Assembly: GCF_042242105.1 (NCBI RefSeq)
Contig: NC_092017.1
Span: 21,679,432-21,743,431 of the forward strand
DNA: 64,000 nucleotides
DNA from: Pempheris klunzingeri
Taxonomy: Eukaryota > Chordata > Actinopteri > Acropomatiformes > Pempheridae
Reading direction: 5' to 3'
Shown here: piece after piece, positions 43,346 to 55,602 of the stretch
How positions within the stretch are numbered: the stretch's first letter is position 1
Layout of the letters: every line of letters begins with the position of its first letter
Program-made: the position numbers and the translations under genes
Notes under the pieces: generated by a model
Databases searched by the model: none
The model's input: the letters and a program-made list of their open reading frames with translations, nothing else
Told to the model about the DNA's origin: nothing

Positions 43346-45049
43346 GTATTGAGTGAACAGGTGTACAGTACTTCAAAAAATGTTGGTTAATAAGAACAAT
43401 AGATTATATCTATACAAGTGTTGTGGAAAAATACACTTGTATGTATTTCTGAGAAAGCCGCTTCTTTCAGTAACATTGTAAAAGGTTTCCTGTTACTGTT
43501 ATTTGATCATCAACATTCAGTGGTTGTGATCCATGTGAACACACTTTGAATCCCCGTGCAGACCCAATGAAAACATATCAGCTTCTTTAGACCGTCTTCA
43601 TTCTGTCAGCCATCCGATCAGGTTAAGGATAATGGTTATAATGAGCCACAGTCTCCAGCCACATAGTACCACTAATCTCCTCAAGTACCCCTCAATGTCA
43701 TGACAGCAACCATTCAAAATAGTTTGAGTCTTCCAAAACTGGAGGGGGAAACACCACAGGCCCTCCGCCCCCCCAGCCTCAGTGCGGTGTGAGAGGAAAC
43801 CACAGATCAGGACGTTCTTCTCTAAACTGCTGTCACTTGACCAGGCTTCACCACAGTAGAGGCAAATAAATATTTTCAGGGATGAATCTGGAAAAAAAAA
43901 AAAATCATACTTGCAACCAAGTGGAATAGTGATTTATGTTTATAATGACAGAATATTGGAGTTTGAAATTCAATACTCACACATAGCAGTGGAGTGTAGC
44001 TTCATGTATTATTAGGAAAAGGTGAGCTGTTGTACAGTCAAGTGAGACACATTTTAGTTTTCATTGCATGGTTCAATGTGGAGTGGATAAAGAGGCCTGG
44101 CCAAGTATGAGCTCACTAAGTTGAACTTTATTGAAGCAGATGAAATACAATTTGATGTGGATTTTGTGAACGCCAATCCAGGAATCCAAGATTTCAGCTT
44201 CTTCATGGTCTGTGACATAAAGTAGTGACTTCAGTACAATACAGGAAAATCTGACATGACTATAGACATGGGAATGAGTAAGCATGGGGCAAAATCAAAA
44301 GGTTATTAATAACCATCCATTCAATTTACATCTGAAAACTTAAATTCCTTTCAGCTTCCTTCAACATAGAACATTTGGAACCATCCAACCTGTCTTCTCC
44401 TCCATATTTATGTTATGAGGTCATTCATTTTGATTCATGTTTCTGGTTACCAAACCTGTCAGTCCAATATTCACTCACTTTAAGCTCCGTTTTTGGCCTC
44501 CTCCAGCTTCTGAGGGCAATATCTGGTACTTTAACTGCTAAATGCTCCAGTATGTTCACGAGCCAGTAGATTATTGTATATGTCGGGATTTCGCTCTCTG
44601 TATATTTATCAGGATGAGTGAACCCATTGTCACATAGTTTTCATATTGTCATTTCATACATTGTTCTAAAAATATTGATTGTAGTTGCTTTTTGAATTAG
44701 CCAACCATCTTTTTGACTACTGTGCCACATGTTTTGTTATCTAACTAGCTAGAAATGTGCCAAACTAATAAATCAGCCATCCAAATGTGATATTCCTTTA
44801 AAAATTAATTTATTAAAATATCTTAATTAAACTCAAAGATTTGTGTTGCAAAGTTCTTTTCAATTTTGGCATTTCAATGAAAATGAGTGCAGATTAGTAA
44901 TGCATACATACTGAATAAATATGCTCTTCTCTTTGCTGTACTGTCACTCAATATGTGCTCTCATACTGTAAGCTTTGTTTTATCACTCCCTTCATCTCTT
45001 CCTCCCCCTCACGTTAACAACTACTTGCATCCCGTGACAGTTTGTTAGG

Positions 45050-45270
45050 ATGTTCCCAGACAGTGGAATGTGAACGACCGTCCCACGAGTCGGCTGCTAC
45101 CGTCGAGTGTTTTTACTCCAGAGGTCTCGGGGCTCCATGGGACACTGAGGGAAACAAACAGAGGGGCAGAACTAGGCCGTAGTGTTCCCACTGAGTGACG
45201 TAACCGAACGTAGGTCAAGGTCAGGCTTTTTGGGAATTGTTGTTGGAGTTTCCTATGGCTACCCGAAGAC
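45050..45270. promoter_or_regulatory. CpG-richer patch with nuclear-receptor and CRE-like sites
   Basis: CpG pairs are clearly more frequent than in the surrounding AT-rich DNA. The patch contains TGACGTAA (45196-45203, CRE/ATF-like) and AGGTCAAGGTCA (45212-45223), two abutting nuclear-receptor half-sites that include the extended TCAAGGTCA. No gene start was found next to it. A regulatory role is only a suggestion. Confidence 0.25.
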
Positions 45271-45332
45271 TTTGCGGTGAAGTAGGCCCAACTCATAACA
45301 TGGTTGGGGATGAAGCCATCTGTTTTGTGTTA

Positions 45333-45354
45333 GTGTGTGTGTGTGTGTGTGTGT
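45333..45354 (+). repeat. (GT)n microsatellite
   Basis: Short dinucleotide tract just right of the CpG-richer patch. Confidence 0.9.
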
Positions 45355-46133
45355 AACTCTGCAGGTTGTTGTCTTTGAGACCATTTTGTGTTCACTGCTC
45401 ACAGTATAAGACGTTAACATATTTCCAGTCAAATGTCAGAGTGTCAGATGTCTCTGCAGCAAAGTGACAGAGCGATAAGATACAGCCAATTAAAATGAAA
45501 CAAAAGATGAGATATGGAGATGACAATTGAACTCAAGGTTATATCATTTCTAATTTGTTTGAAGACTGAAATGGAGTATTGATCACTTAATGCCCAGCCA
45601 CAGAGTCAAAGCTCATAGATTCATTATTCCACTTGAATGGTCGATATTACTTTGGAGGATTTTGAAATGTCAGATCAAAAGGACTGTTCAACATTACAGA
45701 GGAGGCTCAGAGATCAGTTTGACACAGAGAAGATTTGTACAGTTACTCTCCTGAGCTATTTAATTCATTATTAATAGGTCAAAATGTGCCTTTATTAATC
45801 TTTTTTTTTACTATACACAAGCCTCATACTAAATTACTGATTGATTAGAAACACCAACCAAGATGGATATGATTTCACTGTCTCTTCTCAGAAGTAAAAT
45901 CCATAAGTGGTGGGGGATTTAGAGGTTTTTTAACCTCACGGTTGCATGTTATGCTGCATTTCTGGAGTATCTTCATAACGTTGCTTTTAACTGTAATGTG
46001 TGTACCAGTGTTGGTAGTTTTCCTTGATGGATTTCCTTAATGCAGGGGTGTCCAAACTTTTTTCACTGAGGGCCACATACAGAAAAACATACAAAGGGCT
46101 GGGCCACTCACTAGAAGTGAGCTATATTGCTAA

Positions 46134-46184
46134 CTTTAATCCACTAGAGGTGATGTATATCGCCTCACCTCTAGTGGATTAAAG
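46134..46184. repeat. Perfect inverted repeat with 20-bp arms
   Basis: Left arm 46134-46153 (ctttaatccactagaggtga) is exactly the reverse complement of right arm 46165-46184, with an 11-base loop. It lies inside the hAT remnant. Confidence 0.95.
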
Positions 46185-46225
46185 GATCAAATGTAGGTCA
46201 ATTCTGCTTGATAACTGAATATGAT

Positions 46226-46837
46226 TCAAGAAAACAGCCTTTCCATTAGTGGGCTTTCATTTATTAGTTGTGATACAAGCTGGTCTTTGCCTTGTAGGCT
46301 CTTGTTCAGGTGATCAGTGAGATCCACTAAAAATGCCAACCAGAGAGGGTCACTGAGCTCATGAAGAGTCCTTCGCTCTTCAAAACTGGTCCATTTCTGA
46401 TCTCAGGGAATAAAACCGCTGCAGCACAGAGCCACGACTTAGCCAGCCCCCCACCCCCACCCCCAGCACCAACATCAGCATCAGAGAGGGAAGCTTGAAA
46501 TAGTCTGTGCTAGAGAACTGGTGCTCGAATTAACAGTCTTACCTTCACTTTCTTGCCCCTCGGCGGACACCGTAGATTCCTTTGCGCTTCCAGCTAGAGT
46601 CCCATCCGTCGTACCTCCACACAGCTCGTCCCATTTAAGTCCCATCATGCCAACTGCATCTGGCACAGCTTCAAAAACATCCTCACCCATCGTGGTGCTC
46701 TTTAGACTGCTAACATCAAGCAGCTCCTCTTTAATGCAAAAGCGATCTTCATTAGTTATTAGCTGTGCTCTCATCGCACACCGCGTCTGAAACTTTCTAC
46801 ACTCACCTGCTCTCTTACGTTTCCTTAATTCTGCCAT
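46226..46837 (-). pseudogene. hAT transposase remnant (GTF2IRD2/ZBED-like)
   Basis: Reading leftward from 46837, a 118-codon frame starts MAELRKRKRAGECRKFQ, like hAT transposase N-termini, then jumps to KEELLDVSSLKSTTMGEDVF and WDELCGGTTDG, which belong to the middle of the protein, so the zinc-finger region between is deleted. After a stop, another frame gives FYSLRSEMDQF and a shifted frame gives DPLWLAFLVDLTDHLNKSLQ up to a stop at 46226-46228. Frameshifts and deletions rule out an active transposase. Domesticated relatives (ZBED5, GTF2IRD2) exist in vertebrates, but nothing suggests that here. Confidence 0.8.
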
Positions 46838-49800
46838 TTTGGGTCACCTGTAGCACATTTCTTCTTCTATTACTCATTTTATAGCGAAGCTGCCTCGTTC
46901 AAGACCGTTACTCCCCCTAGCGGTGAGACTAAGAAGTACAACACAGTCCATGTGTGGGCTGTATTACAATACATTATTAGAATTTCCTGCGGGCCAATGA
47001 AAATTGGACCACGGGCCTCAGTTGTAATAATGAGGCAGGATATACATTACCTGGTTGTGTTTTGTTTTTATTCAGATCATTGATGGCACCTTACACTTCA
47101 GTCACTATTGCACTAATGTCCAACCATACAGGTGTCTTCACTTATCGTACCTGATTAGATCTTTCTTGAGGAATAGGTGAGCGTGTACAGACTGCACATG
47201 ACTGACATCTCTGATTCTCCTTTTAGTTTTGTTGCACCTGTTATAGGGTGAGAGAGTTACACCTCAAGTAGCTCCACCAAGCGTCAACCTTAACAGAGGT
47301 CTAATCAGCCAGAACAAGTGAAAACACCCGTGTCGCTGTGCAGGACTGTGTCTGAAATCACACCCTTGTTCACTCATTCCCCAAATAACAGACACTCAGT
47401 AGTTTCTATGAATGCACTTTTACACTTAATGTGTCTTGTGTTTCGTTTGCAGAAAAATTTGCACTTGCCTTGAATTGAGGGCACTATAGAGCAGAATTTC
47501 ATGCTAAATAATTCATGCACACAAATAAAATGGCAGTAAATATAAATAGGGAGAGATTTTGGACACAGCTATATAATTTTGAAATAGTAGTCTTAAGAAC
47601 TCTGATGGTGTGCAGGGGCCGAAAAAGTTTCACATTTTGATTCAAATAAATATCTTAAATGCAAGAGCAGCATGTAAGATTTTCCTTTTCTACAAGATAG
47701 GGTGCTGAATTTGTGATTGTGTTTTCTTTTTTTAATAAAAGTTTTTGCAGGTCTAATGAAATGTACATGACCAGACCTGCAGTGTGTAGTTTAGAGGCTT
47801 AAAATAATAGATGACTACAGTGATATCGCTGTTACACGGCCGTATGGGTCCCAGGAGAACAGTGGTGGAGCTTTCCAGTAATGCATTAAGAGGCGTATAA
47901 CTCACCATAAAGAGATGCTCTTCTTTTCTGCTGACACGGTTCATGGAAATGTCTCACATAATACACATTCATGCCCACATACACACAAATACACATAGCT
48001 AATACACGTGGATCTACAGTCCTATGGGTCCATCTCTGCACTTATCTGTACTGTATACCACTCTGTCCTGTGACATAACCTCAGTACTTCTAGTCCATCT
48101 GTGAGTCAAATGAAGTGTAAAAATACCAAAGTAATTGTCTAAAACTGCTCTACATGTTCAAAGAGAAAATAGGCTATCAACCTCTTGGCTTAAAACCCAC
48201 TTTGGTTGTTCATAGATCAAAGGAATATTTCCAGAGGGGGGAGTCAGAAAATAGGGAACAAGTGCACAGAGGCCTGGGGTGTTGCCTTGCCACATGTCTG
48301 TTGTGGACCTCAAACCAATTAGGCCTTAATTGAGTGTCACAGTGAAAGGGGGCCATTCGGCTGAGTCTCTTTCACCCTGTTAGCCAGAGACAAACATGCT
48401 TTGTGACACACGTACTGACTGATCTGGAGGCATTTCGTTCATGCGACCCACTTACGACAGACGAGGCCGGGATAAATGGGCTGCCCCAGGTCGCTTTCAG
48501 AGATTCACGTGCAGCTCATGTTTTCTCCCACAAACAAGTGGACGAATGGGTTTTGCCATGCAAATGATTGGGTTAATGGTTGTGTTTGATTATCAGTTTG
48601 TGCCCTATAAAAATGTGGGGTAATGGTTCTTTTCCCTCCTGTGCACAAGCACGATAATGGGTCACAATCGACATGGACACGCCTTTTAATGGCATCTTTC
48701 AATACCAACAGAGTGGACGTTTGTCACCATCAACGTGGAGAAAGGTAGGTGGGGTCTCTCAACCTTGGAGCAATATTTATACTTTGGTAAATGTTACCTG
48801 TACGGTAGGATTTCAAATGGGTTCATAGATACCAATTTTAACTGCTTTGGATGATGAAAACAAACTTTCTGTGAAAGTATAATATATATACAGTATATAT
48901 TTTTTTTTTTTGGAAAAGAACAAAATCATCATATGAAAGGCAACCTTCTTAGTGACCTCTAGTGGGGAAAAGCCATCTTTAGGAAGATTATTTTATTATC
49001 TTATTTAATTATTCCTATTTTATAGATGGTTTGATTGTAAAATGAATTGCACTTCTGGATTAGTGAAGTATTCTGAATTTATACAAGTACAATGATGGTC
49101 CTGGTTTAGGACTATACCCCCCTGATGGTATAGTCAAATGTAGCGTAAACCTGTCAAATAAAGCAAGTTTTTTAGCTCAAAACAGAAACGAACGAATCGT
49201 TTTCATCTTGTCTTTATCTCCATCACCTGGTTTGTACAATGAAAAAGCTCCCGACTCTTCACGTGATTGGAAAACTCTTGCTCTTAAGTAAAATATTGCC
49301 ACTTGTCTGGTGATACATCCCATACCACAGGCATAAAATAGCTTATATTTACAACCCTGTCTGAGCGAAATGGGGTGAGAGCAATATGCATGTCTCCTCT
49401 CAGAGGCCTCAACACAGAAAGGGTCCCAGGGGTCAGCACAGCTTCTGTCTACAGGTTTTTTTCCCCTCTCCTGTTCTCAGCCTTGCACGCTCAGTTTGCT
49501 CTGCTCCACTTTCACCTTTTTTCCAGTGCCTTTTCACTGCAGCTTCTTTACGTCCATATTTTTCATCCCTAACTTTCTGTTTTTCCTCTCTTGGTCTTTT
49601 TGTCTCTCCCTCGTCTCATGAATGTTGATGACATCGATTTCCCTACAACTGAGCTGCAGCTGAGCTAAGATTACAGATTACAGGGAGATAGAGGGAGGCT
49701 TTACATTCCCACAGAACCTAAATCTATCCAACTTTCAGTGCTGTGATGCCTGGTTACCAAGCCAAGTTTCTTTTTTTCCTAACCCCAGTTTACCAAGAGA

Positions 49801-52800
49801 GGGAGCACAGCCAATGCAACATGCACATGTGGCTCCAAACCAGCAAAGGCGGATTTTCCTCATTCTCTTTGTGGTTGTGGAGTTTTGTAGTGAACCTGCC
49901 ACAAATCTGACCTTTACCCCAGATGTTAAGGCCTTCAAAGCCAACATGGATAAACATCAGTAGCTAAAGCCCTTCACGATTGCTGCACGAATTAATGCCA
50001 GGCGATCAATGAAGGATTTACAATGTCAAGCTGCTAAAGCGTTCTACTGAGTCCAACAAACAAGGCCGATGACGAGCATGAACAGTGACGTCAGCACACA
50101 GACACACACGCATACACAGATCACTGATGGATGACTAATAAGACAGTATTGTGCAACACTCACAAGTAAATGTAATAATATCATATATCACACTTATCAT
50201 AGAAAAAAAAGTTTGTTACAAACAAACTAAACATTTTCAGGAGCATCAGTGGATGAGAAACATGTTGACTTTTATTCACTTTTATCCCATACAGTGACTT
50301 CAGTACATCTGTTTTTGGTTTACACAACTTCTAACCACTGGGTTTTGGGAGGGTGGAGAGCATTTAGGTAAATTATACTTAATTTTGCATTTTATCCAGC
50401 TGCAATAATTGTTTTCTTACCATGGTGGATAAACACAGCTAAGCAGTGACGAGCACATCACATTTATTTTTCAGGACAAAAACACCACCCCCAAACTTAC
50501 TGCAGATGCCATCTTTCTTAAAGGATCATACCAGTGTGCCCTTAACTGCCCCTAAAGCTGCACAAGGCAATATTTTTATATTACCAATGGGTTGAATAAT
50601 GATGTGAAATGTCACTATCATTGCTCTCATTAACCTCCATTCAGCTTTTTTAGGAAAGAGAAAGTTGGATACTGGCTGGTTTGGGATCAGGTATTCTCTT
50701 CAGGAGCCAAATGGAGAGTGAATATTGGGTTTACACTCAGACTGAAACACGACCCCAAGGCTTTTTTCATGCCATTTTGATACAATCAAGAACTTAATGT
50801 AAACCAGTGGATACCTGGAAGACTAGAAACTTATCCAAATGCCTAAAACATAGTTGGTTTGCAAAAATTGTGACAAGATTTGCTGTAAAGGCTAAAACAT
50901 ACAAAGCCACTGGCCCTTGATCAACATTTCTTTTCTACTCCTCCTCCAGGCCGCCCTCTTTGCCTCCTCACTTGTTTTCTCCTCCATTTTCCACTTCCCC
51001 ACCTCCTTCCTCCACAACCCAGAGGAAATCCAATCACTTCCACACGACAACAGCATTCAGCTTAAATAATAAATCAGACAGGACAGCAGGTTTGTTTTTG
51101 AAGAAAGTTGTAAAACCAGACAGATCTTTCCTGGGAGGTGAGGAAGCTCTCTGTGAAAGTGTTTGTCCTGTCCTTTTCCAGATGGATGGATCCAGGCAGA
51201 GATGGGGTTTAGGACCAAGAGAGTTAAAAAAGAGGGGATGCTAATCAAATTAAATAAAATATATACACTGTAGTGAAACATTTCTTTATTTCTCTCATAG
51301 ATTAAACCAGAATGTTTAATATTTGTTCTCAGTTATTGTCATTGTACGTGTGTCATATCTTTTCTTTCACAACAATGGCTTTAACTGTAGATGCAATATC
51401 CAAATGAGCTCAACCTTGAGATGTTTCACAGCCTAATAAAGATTATTCAACATTACAGAACCAGTTTTCACTGAAGGAAACATCACGTGACCACTTGGAA
51501 AAATAATTGAAAAAGCCTCTATAGTATAAATCTACAGCACAATACAGTAAAACTCTCTTTGGGTCAAATCAAAGTTCATAGTTTTAAACAAAACACTCAA
51601 CAGCTCATGCAAAAACTTCAGAAGGAATGTTTAAGTTGATATGCGTAATCTTATGTTTTCACCCGTCAGTCTTTCTCCGCTCATGAACAAAAGCTCAGAC
51701 GTAAGAAGAAGATTACAACATTTCACAGATGCTTGGATTGTTTACACCCACTGTGTTGTGAGATTTTTTCAAAGACCAACTCAGCTCAGAAAATGCATTG
51801 TGATGCAAATAAGATACACTGAAGAAGATGCAGTATTTCCTCCTAAGTTAAATGTCTTAAATAGTCAAAAAGGCTCATTCTTTACTGGTAGGGTTTCTTC
51901 CAGGGAAGGTCACTCAGCTCTCACTTTTAGATTGAAGCTCAATCTTTCCTTGTTGATGCTAATTTGTCACAGCTGAGAGATCAGCAGAGCACCAAAGAAC
52001 TTTCACATGTGCAGCATTTCTCCTGCAGGCCGTCTTATCTCACGACCCCGTGCTAAGCTGCTGGTTAGCAGACCAGGAGGCAGGTGCTGAGGTCTCCTGA
52101 CGGCGGCTTCTGGGTCATTGGAGTAGACATAGCATCACTGTGGATATTGGATCTTTTTAGTGGGATGTTATTTTGTCTGCATCTGGCTCCTTGAGGTTAT
52201 TATCACCTTACTGAAGACCTGACAGCACAGTTCAGAAAATACAATCCTGACTTGCCAAACTATATCCATAACCACAAACACGACGTGTCCTGCTCTCTGT
52301 GGTTATTCCCTCTCACCATTAACATATCTAACCATACTACGGCATTAGGCCCGTGTTTTCCACCAGCAGCGTTCTGAACCATCATGTCCTTGTATGGCAA
52401 ACACAAGAGACCCAGCACAGAGGGCTTGTCAGGACACAGCTTGCATCACTGAAGTACTCGGCCCATTGAGCTCCGTAAGTGGTGCTTTTCTGTCTCTGTG
52501 TGGCTGCAAAATGCAAATACATTTGTAGGATACATTGATCACAGATGCTACCTTTATAACCCGTGGTGAGAGATGTGAATTAATATTATTTTATCAGTAA
52601 TTATTGCCCCTTTGCAGAATTTTACTACTGTCTACACTATTGGCTCAGTTCCACCACCTGTGCATAAGGTTTAGTTTAAACTCATAGTGACCTCTAGTGG
52701 TATTTAAGTGATCTACAGCACAGAACAAGAAAAAATGTGTTCTAAGCTTAACTGCTGCTAAACATTGAATTAAATTGCAGTTTACAAAGACACAGCAATC

Positions 52801-54002
52801 ATTGTTGATGAGACTAGGGGACGTATTCCAGGCGTGTGGCAGATTAGATTTGATATTAATGTCACAAAAGGACCCATACAGTATGCTTGTTAATATGAAC
52901 ACCAGCAAACAGAGATTCCATCTTTATATTTGCTATATGTATAAAGCAAATAGACAACATGTATGTACACAGGGGTACTGTGTCATTCTGGTGTATTTGC
53001 TTCTTGCAACCACAAGGTGACAGAATATTACTGCAGTTTAGGGGACTGATTTGAAAAATTAGCAATGATGCTATGCAGGCATGTAGCTACAGTTGAAGTT
53101 AATACACTGAAAAACATTTTTACTTGATTAGTTAAAACTAGATGTCCATTTTTGTTGTGATTCAGTGGTTTTAGTCCATAGTTTTATCATATCTTTTCAG
53201 TTTAAGGAGCAGAGTCACCGTTAAAGGGAACCGGTTCACTGATAGTGATGGTGAAATTTTCAAACTTTTGCAAAAGAGGAAGTTTCAGGCACTCATGCCA
53301 AGCGGAGCATTAGTGTTTGGTAAAAGGCCTTTGTTGGTTACATGGCTTGTTAATGACAGAAACACCATGACAGGAAGAGATAGTACCTGAGAGAGAGTGG
53401 GGCGGCTATAAACTGACAGCTATGAGATGATTTGCTCATGAGGGTTTGAGAGAGAATTTGGTTTGAGTGCAAAAGTGAAAATCCCCACAATCAGCTGATG
53501 AGTTAGAAGTGAGAGAGGATGAAAATAATGAGATCACGTCCTCCTGGTTGAGCTTCTGATCAGCTTCATAAGCAAAATCAGTGCAAAGTCATCTTCCAGC
53601 ACTCAGAGGGGAGATGTGGCTGAAGGAGCCTTTGAGTACCTTCCAATGTATTCAGTGCTCCTGTGTCACAAACAATGTCTTGATTTTAAAACTGGTTAGA
53701 GAAATAAAAGAATGTTCTCATCAAATTTGCGGTGCATCGTCTTTGTTGCCTTGGTAATTGTTTTTACTTCGGGCGTACAAAAAGACAACTTAAGGATAGA
53801 CTCTAAAAACATATCTGATAAAGAAGCGAGAGCAGCACATATGTTTTTTTTCCAATTAAGAATTGAGAGTTTGTGATGGGTCAAAATGTCCAAGTGTGGT
53901 GCCTGTTTGCTCACTGTTCTTTGATTTATTGTATACTACAGTGTATCCAGGCCTAAATGAAGGAGTTTTTGTCAGACATCTAAATGCGGTTATTGTTTTG
54001 TA

Positions 54003-54024
54003 TTGTTGTTGTTGTTGTTGTTGT
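54003..54024 (+). repeat. (TTG)n microsatellite
   Basis: Trinucleotide tract. On the minus strand it creates a short poly-Gln run in a chance open frame. Confidence 0.9.
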
Positions 54025-55602
54025 TTTGTTTTGTAAAGGCACGGAATTTTATTAAATGCAAAAAATGTAGCACAACATAAGCAAATGAACTGGAAAATAA
54101 CTGCAGAGCTGCATCTGTCAGGAACATCAGTGGTGTTCACGTAGGTGTATGTAAATTGTAGAGGGTGCGGTGTTGCAGAGTGGAAAAATAACAAAAATAA
54201 AACAAAACAAAAGGGTGCTGGCGCTGGCACTGCCTCAATTACCCAATTAGAACACACACCTCAATGTGTGTGTGTAAAAGGGTCTAGGCAGGCACTGTCT
54301 CTTCATTTAAAACATGAACAGGCAACGTAACCAACTAACTCCTAAATATTCCTGCTCCTCTTCATGGCAGCACCTGAAGTTTGCACCTTTGCAGAGGCCT
54401 GAACAGCTCACTTGGTGGTTACTGATCCACGTTACACAAAGGGGACACACTCACAATAATAAACACTTTATTTTCACCATGAAAAATAGACATAAGATCT
54501 CAATATACAATAAAATGTTCTGTCAACCATGTTTTAATGTTTTCAAAACTTTTAATTTCTGGCTTCTGCTGGTTTGAAATATACATTCTTTTGTATTTAT
54601 TTTACACCAGACAGCAGGTGTTAACGTTAACGGCGCACAGAAAAACACAATAGATCACATTTCTCACAAACTGTAACAGAGTCTCAAATACATTACAGCA
54701 CAAAAGTACAAAAAAACAAAAAACATTCTTTGGGTTGGTGGGTGAGTTAGTCCATGCAGATGTTGTTGCGCAAGCTGCCTACGAATGCAGTAAATTCGCT
54801 GACCAAAAATCACCTGCAATTGCTCACAGACTACATCTGCTCTCATCATTAACTGGCTTCACTTCGTCACACCGACAGCTTTGAAGTGACGTCCAAGGTT
54901 TGCCTTCACTTCACAGTTTATGTGCTTTGGGGAAACCAAAACTGTGCAGATTCTGGGCATTTCCTCTTGTGCGCTTTCTGAGCGTTTACTTATTCTCTTT
55001 GAACCTCTTTTATGTTTTACTTATATACTTCAGCAGAGAATGCAAAATGACTTCTACACTGCAGTGGGAGCAGGGGAGTGATTGTGGGCACACACTGCAT
55101 CCCCACATCTTTTTTATATGCATCTACAGTATATCCACTTATGAAATATGCTGTATGTATAGGATGTTTGAAGCCACAAGACATCTTCCTCTATTGATCC
55201 CTTCCTAATGACCAATATTCTGCTTGTACAGTCTGCCTACTGCTCTCTGAGCATTAGCTGTACGTGACTCCACAAGCCTTATCTCCACCTTATTCACGTG
55301 AGTTAAATTTTCTTAGCAGCCGCTCCTGCATCAGTGACTGATTGCAGAGGAGAAGTGTGGCACAGTAGAATCTGGGTTTTAAAGCCCAATTAAGAAATAA
55401 ATGCCTGTAAATGAGGCCTCCTGATGTCTTTTCCGCAAAACACAATAGCAGCATTGATGAACATCAATTTGCAATCATATGTTGAGTTGAGGTATTTTTT
55501 TTTGGTTCGACACCTCACTATGTCTGAGGGAACATATGCGAATCATGATGCAGTCAAAGACACGACAGATTTAAAGATGCCTGTTTTCAGAGTGCGGGAG
55601 AG

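Larger units (their letters stand above)
46043..47020 (-). mobile_element. Decayed, internally deleted hAT-superfamily transposon
   Basis: The left end reads caggggtgtccaaacttttt followed by gagggccacata, the terminal type of Charlie/ZBED-like hAT elements. The right side has gcgggccaatgaaaattgga and ccacgggcc, the matching inner part of the other end, but the last bases are lost. Between them on the minus strand are pieces of a hAT transposase. A perfect hairpin at 46134-46184 lies near the left end. Confidence 0.8.
35619..55602. other. Gene-poor interval between convergent lurap1 and lepr
   Basis: About 20 kb. The left end should hold the lurap1 3' UTR and the right end the lepr 3' UTR; no poly(A) hexamer stood out enough to assign either. 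Contents seen are a fold-back repeat (42975-43345), a decayed hAT element (46043-47020), microsatellites and a CpG-richer patch near 45.05-45.27 kb. Open frames longer than 100 codons at 42110-42430, 51641-51976 and 53856-54257 show no domain, homology or splice partners. Confidence 0.6.

Noticed and set aside
53856..54257. 133-codon minus-strand frame with a poly-Gln run
   Set aside because: The Gln run is only the TTG microsatellite read on the other strand. The rest has no similarity or splice context.
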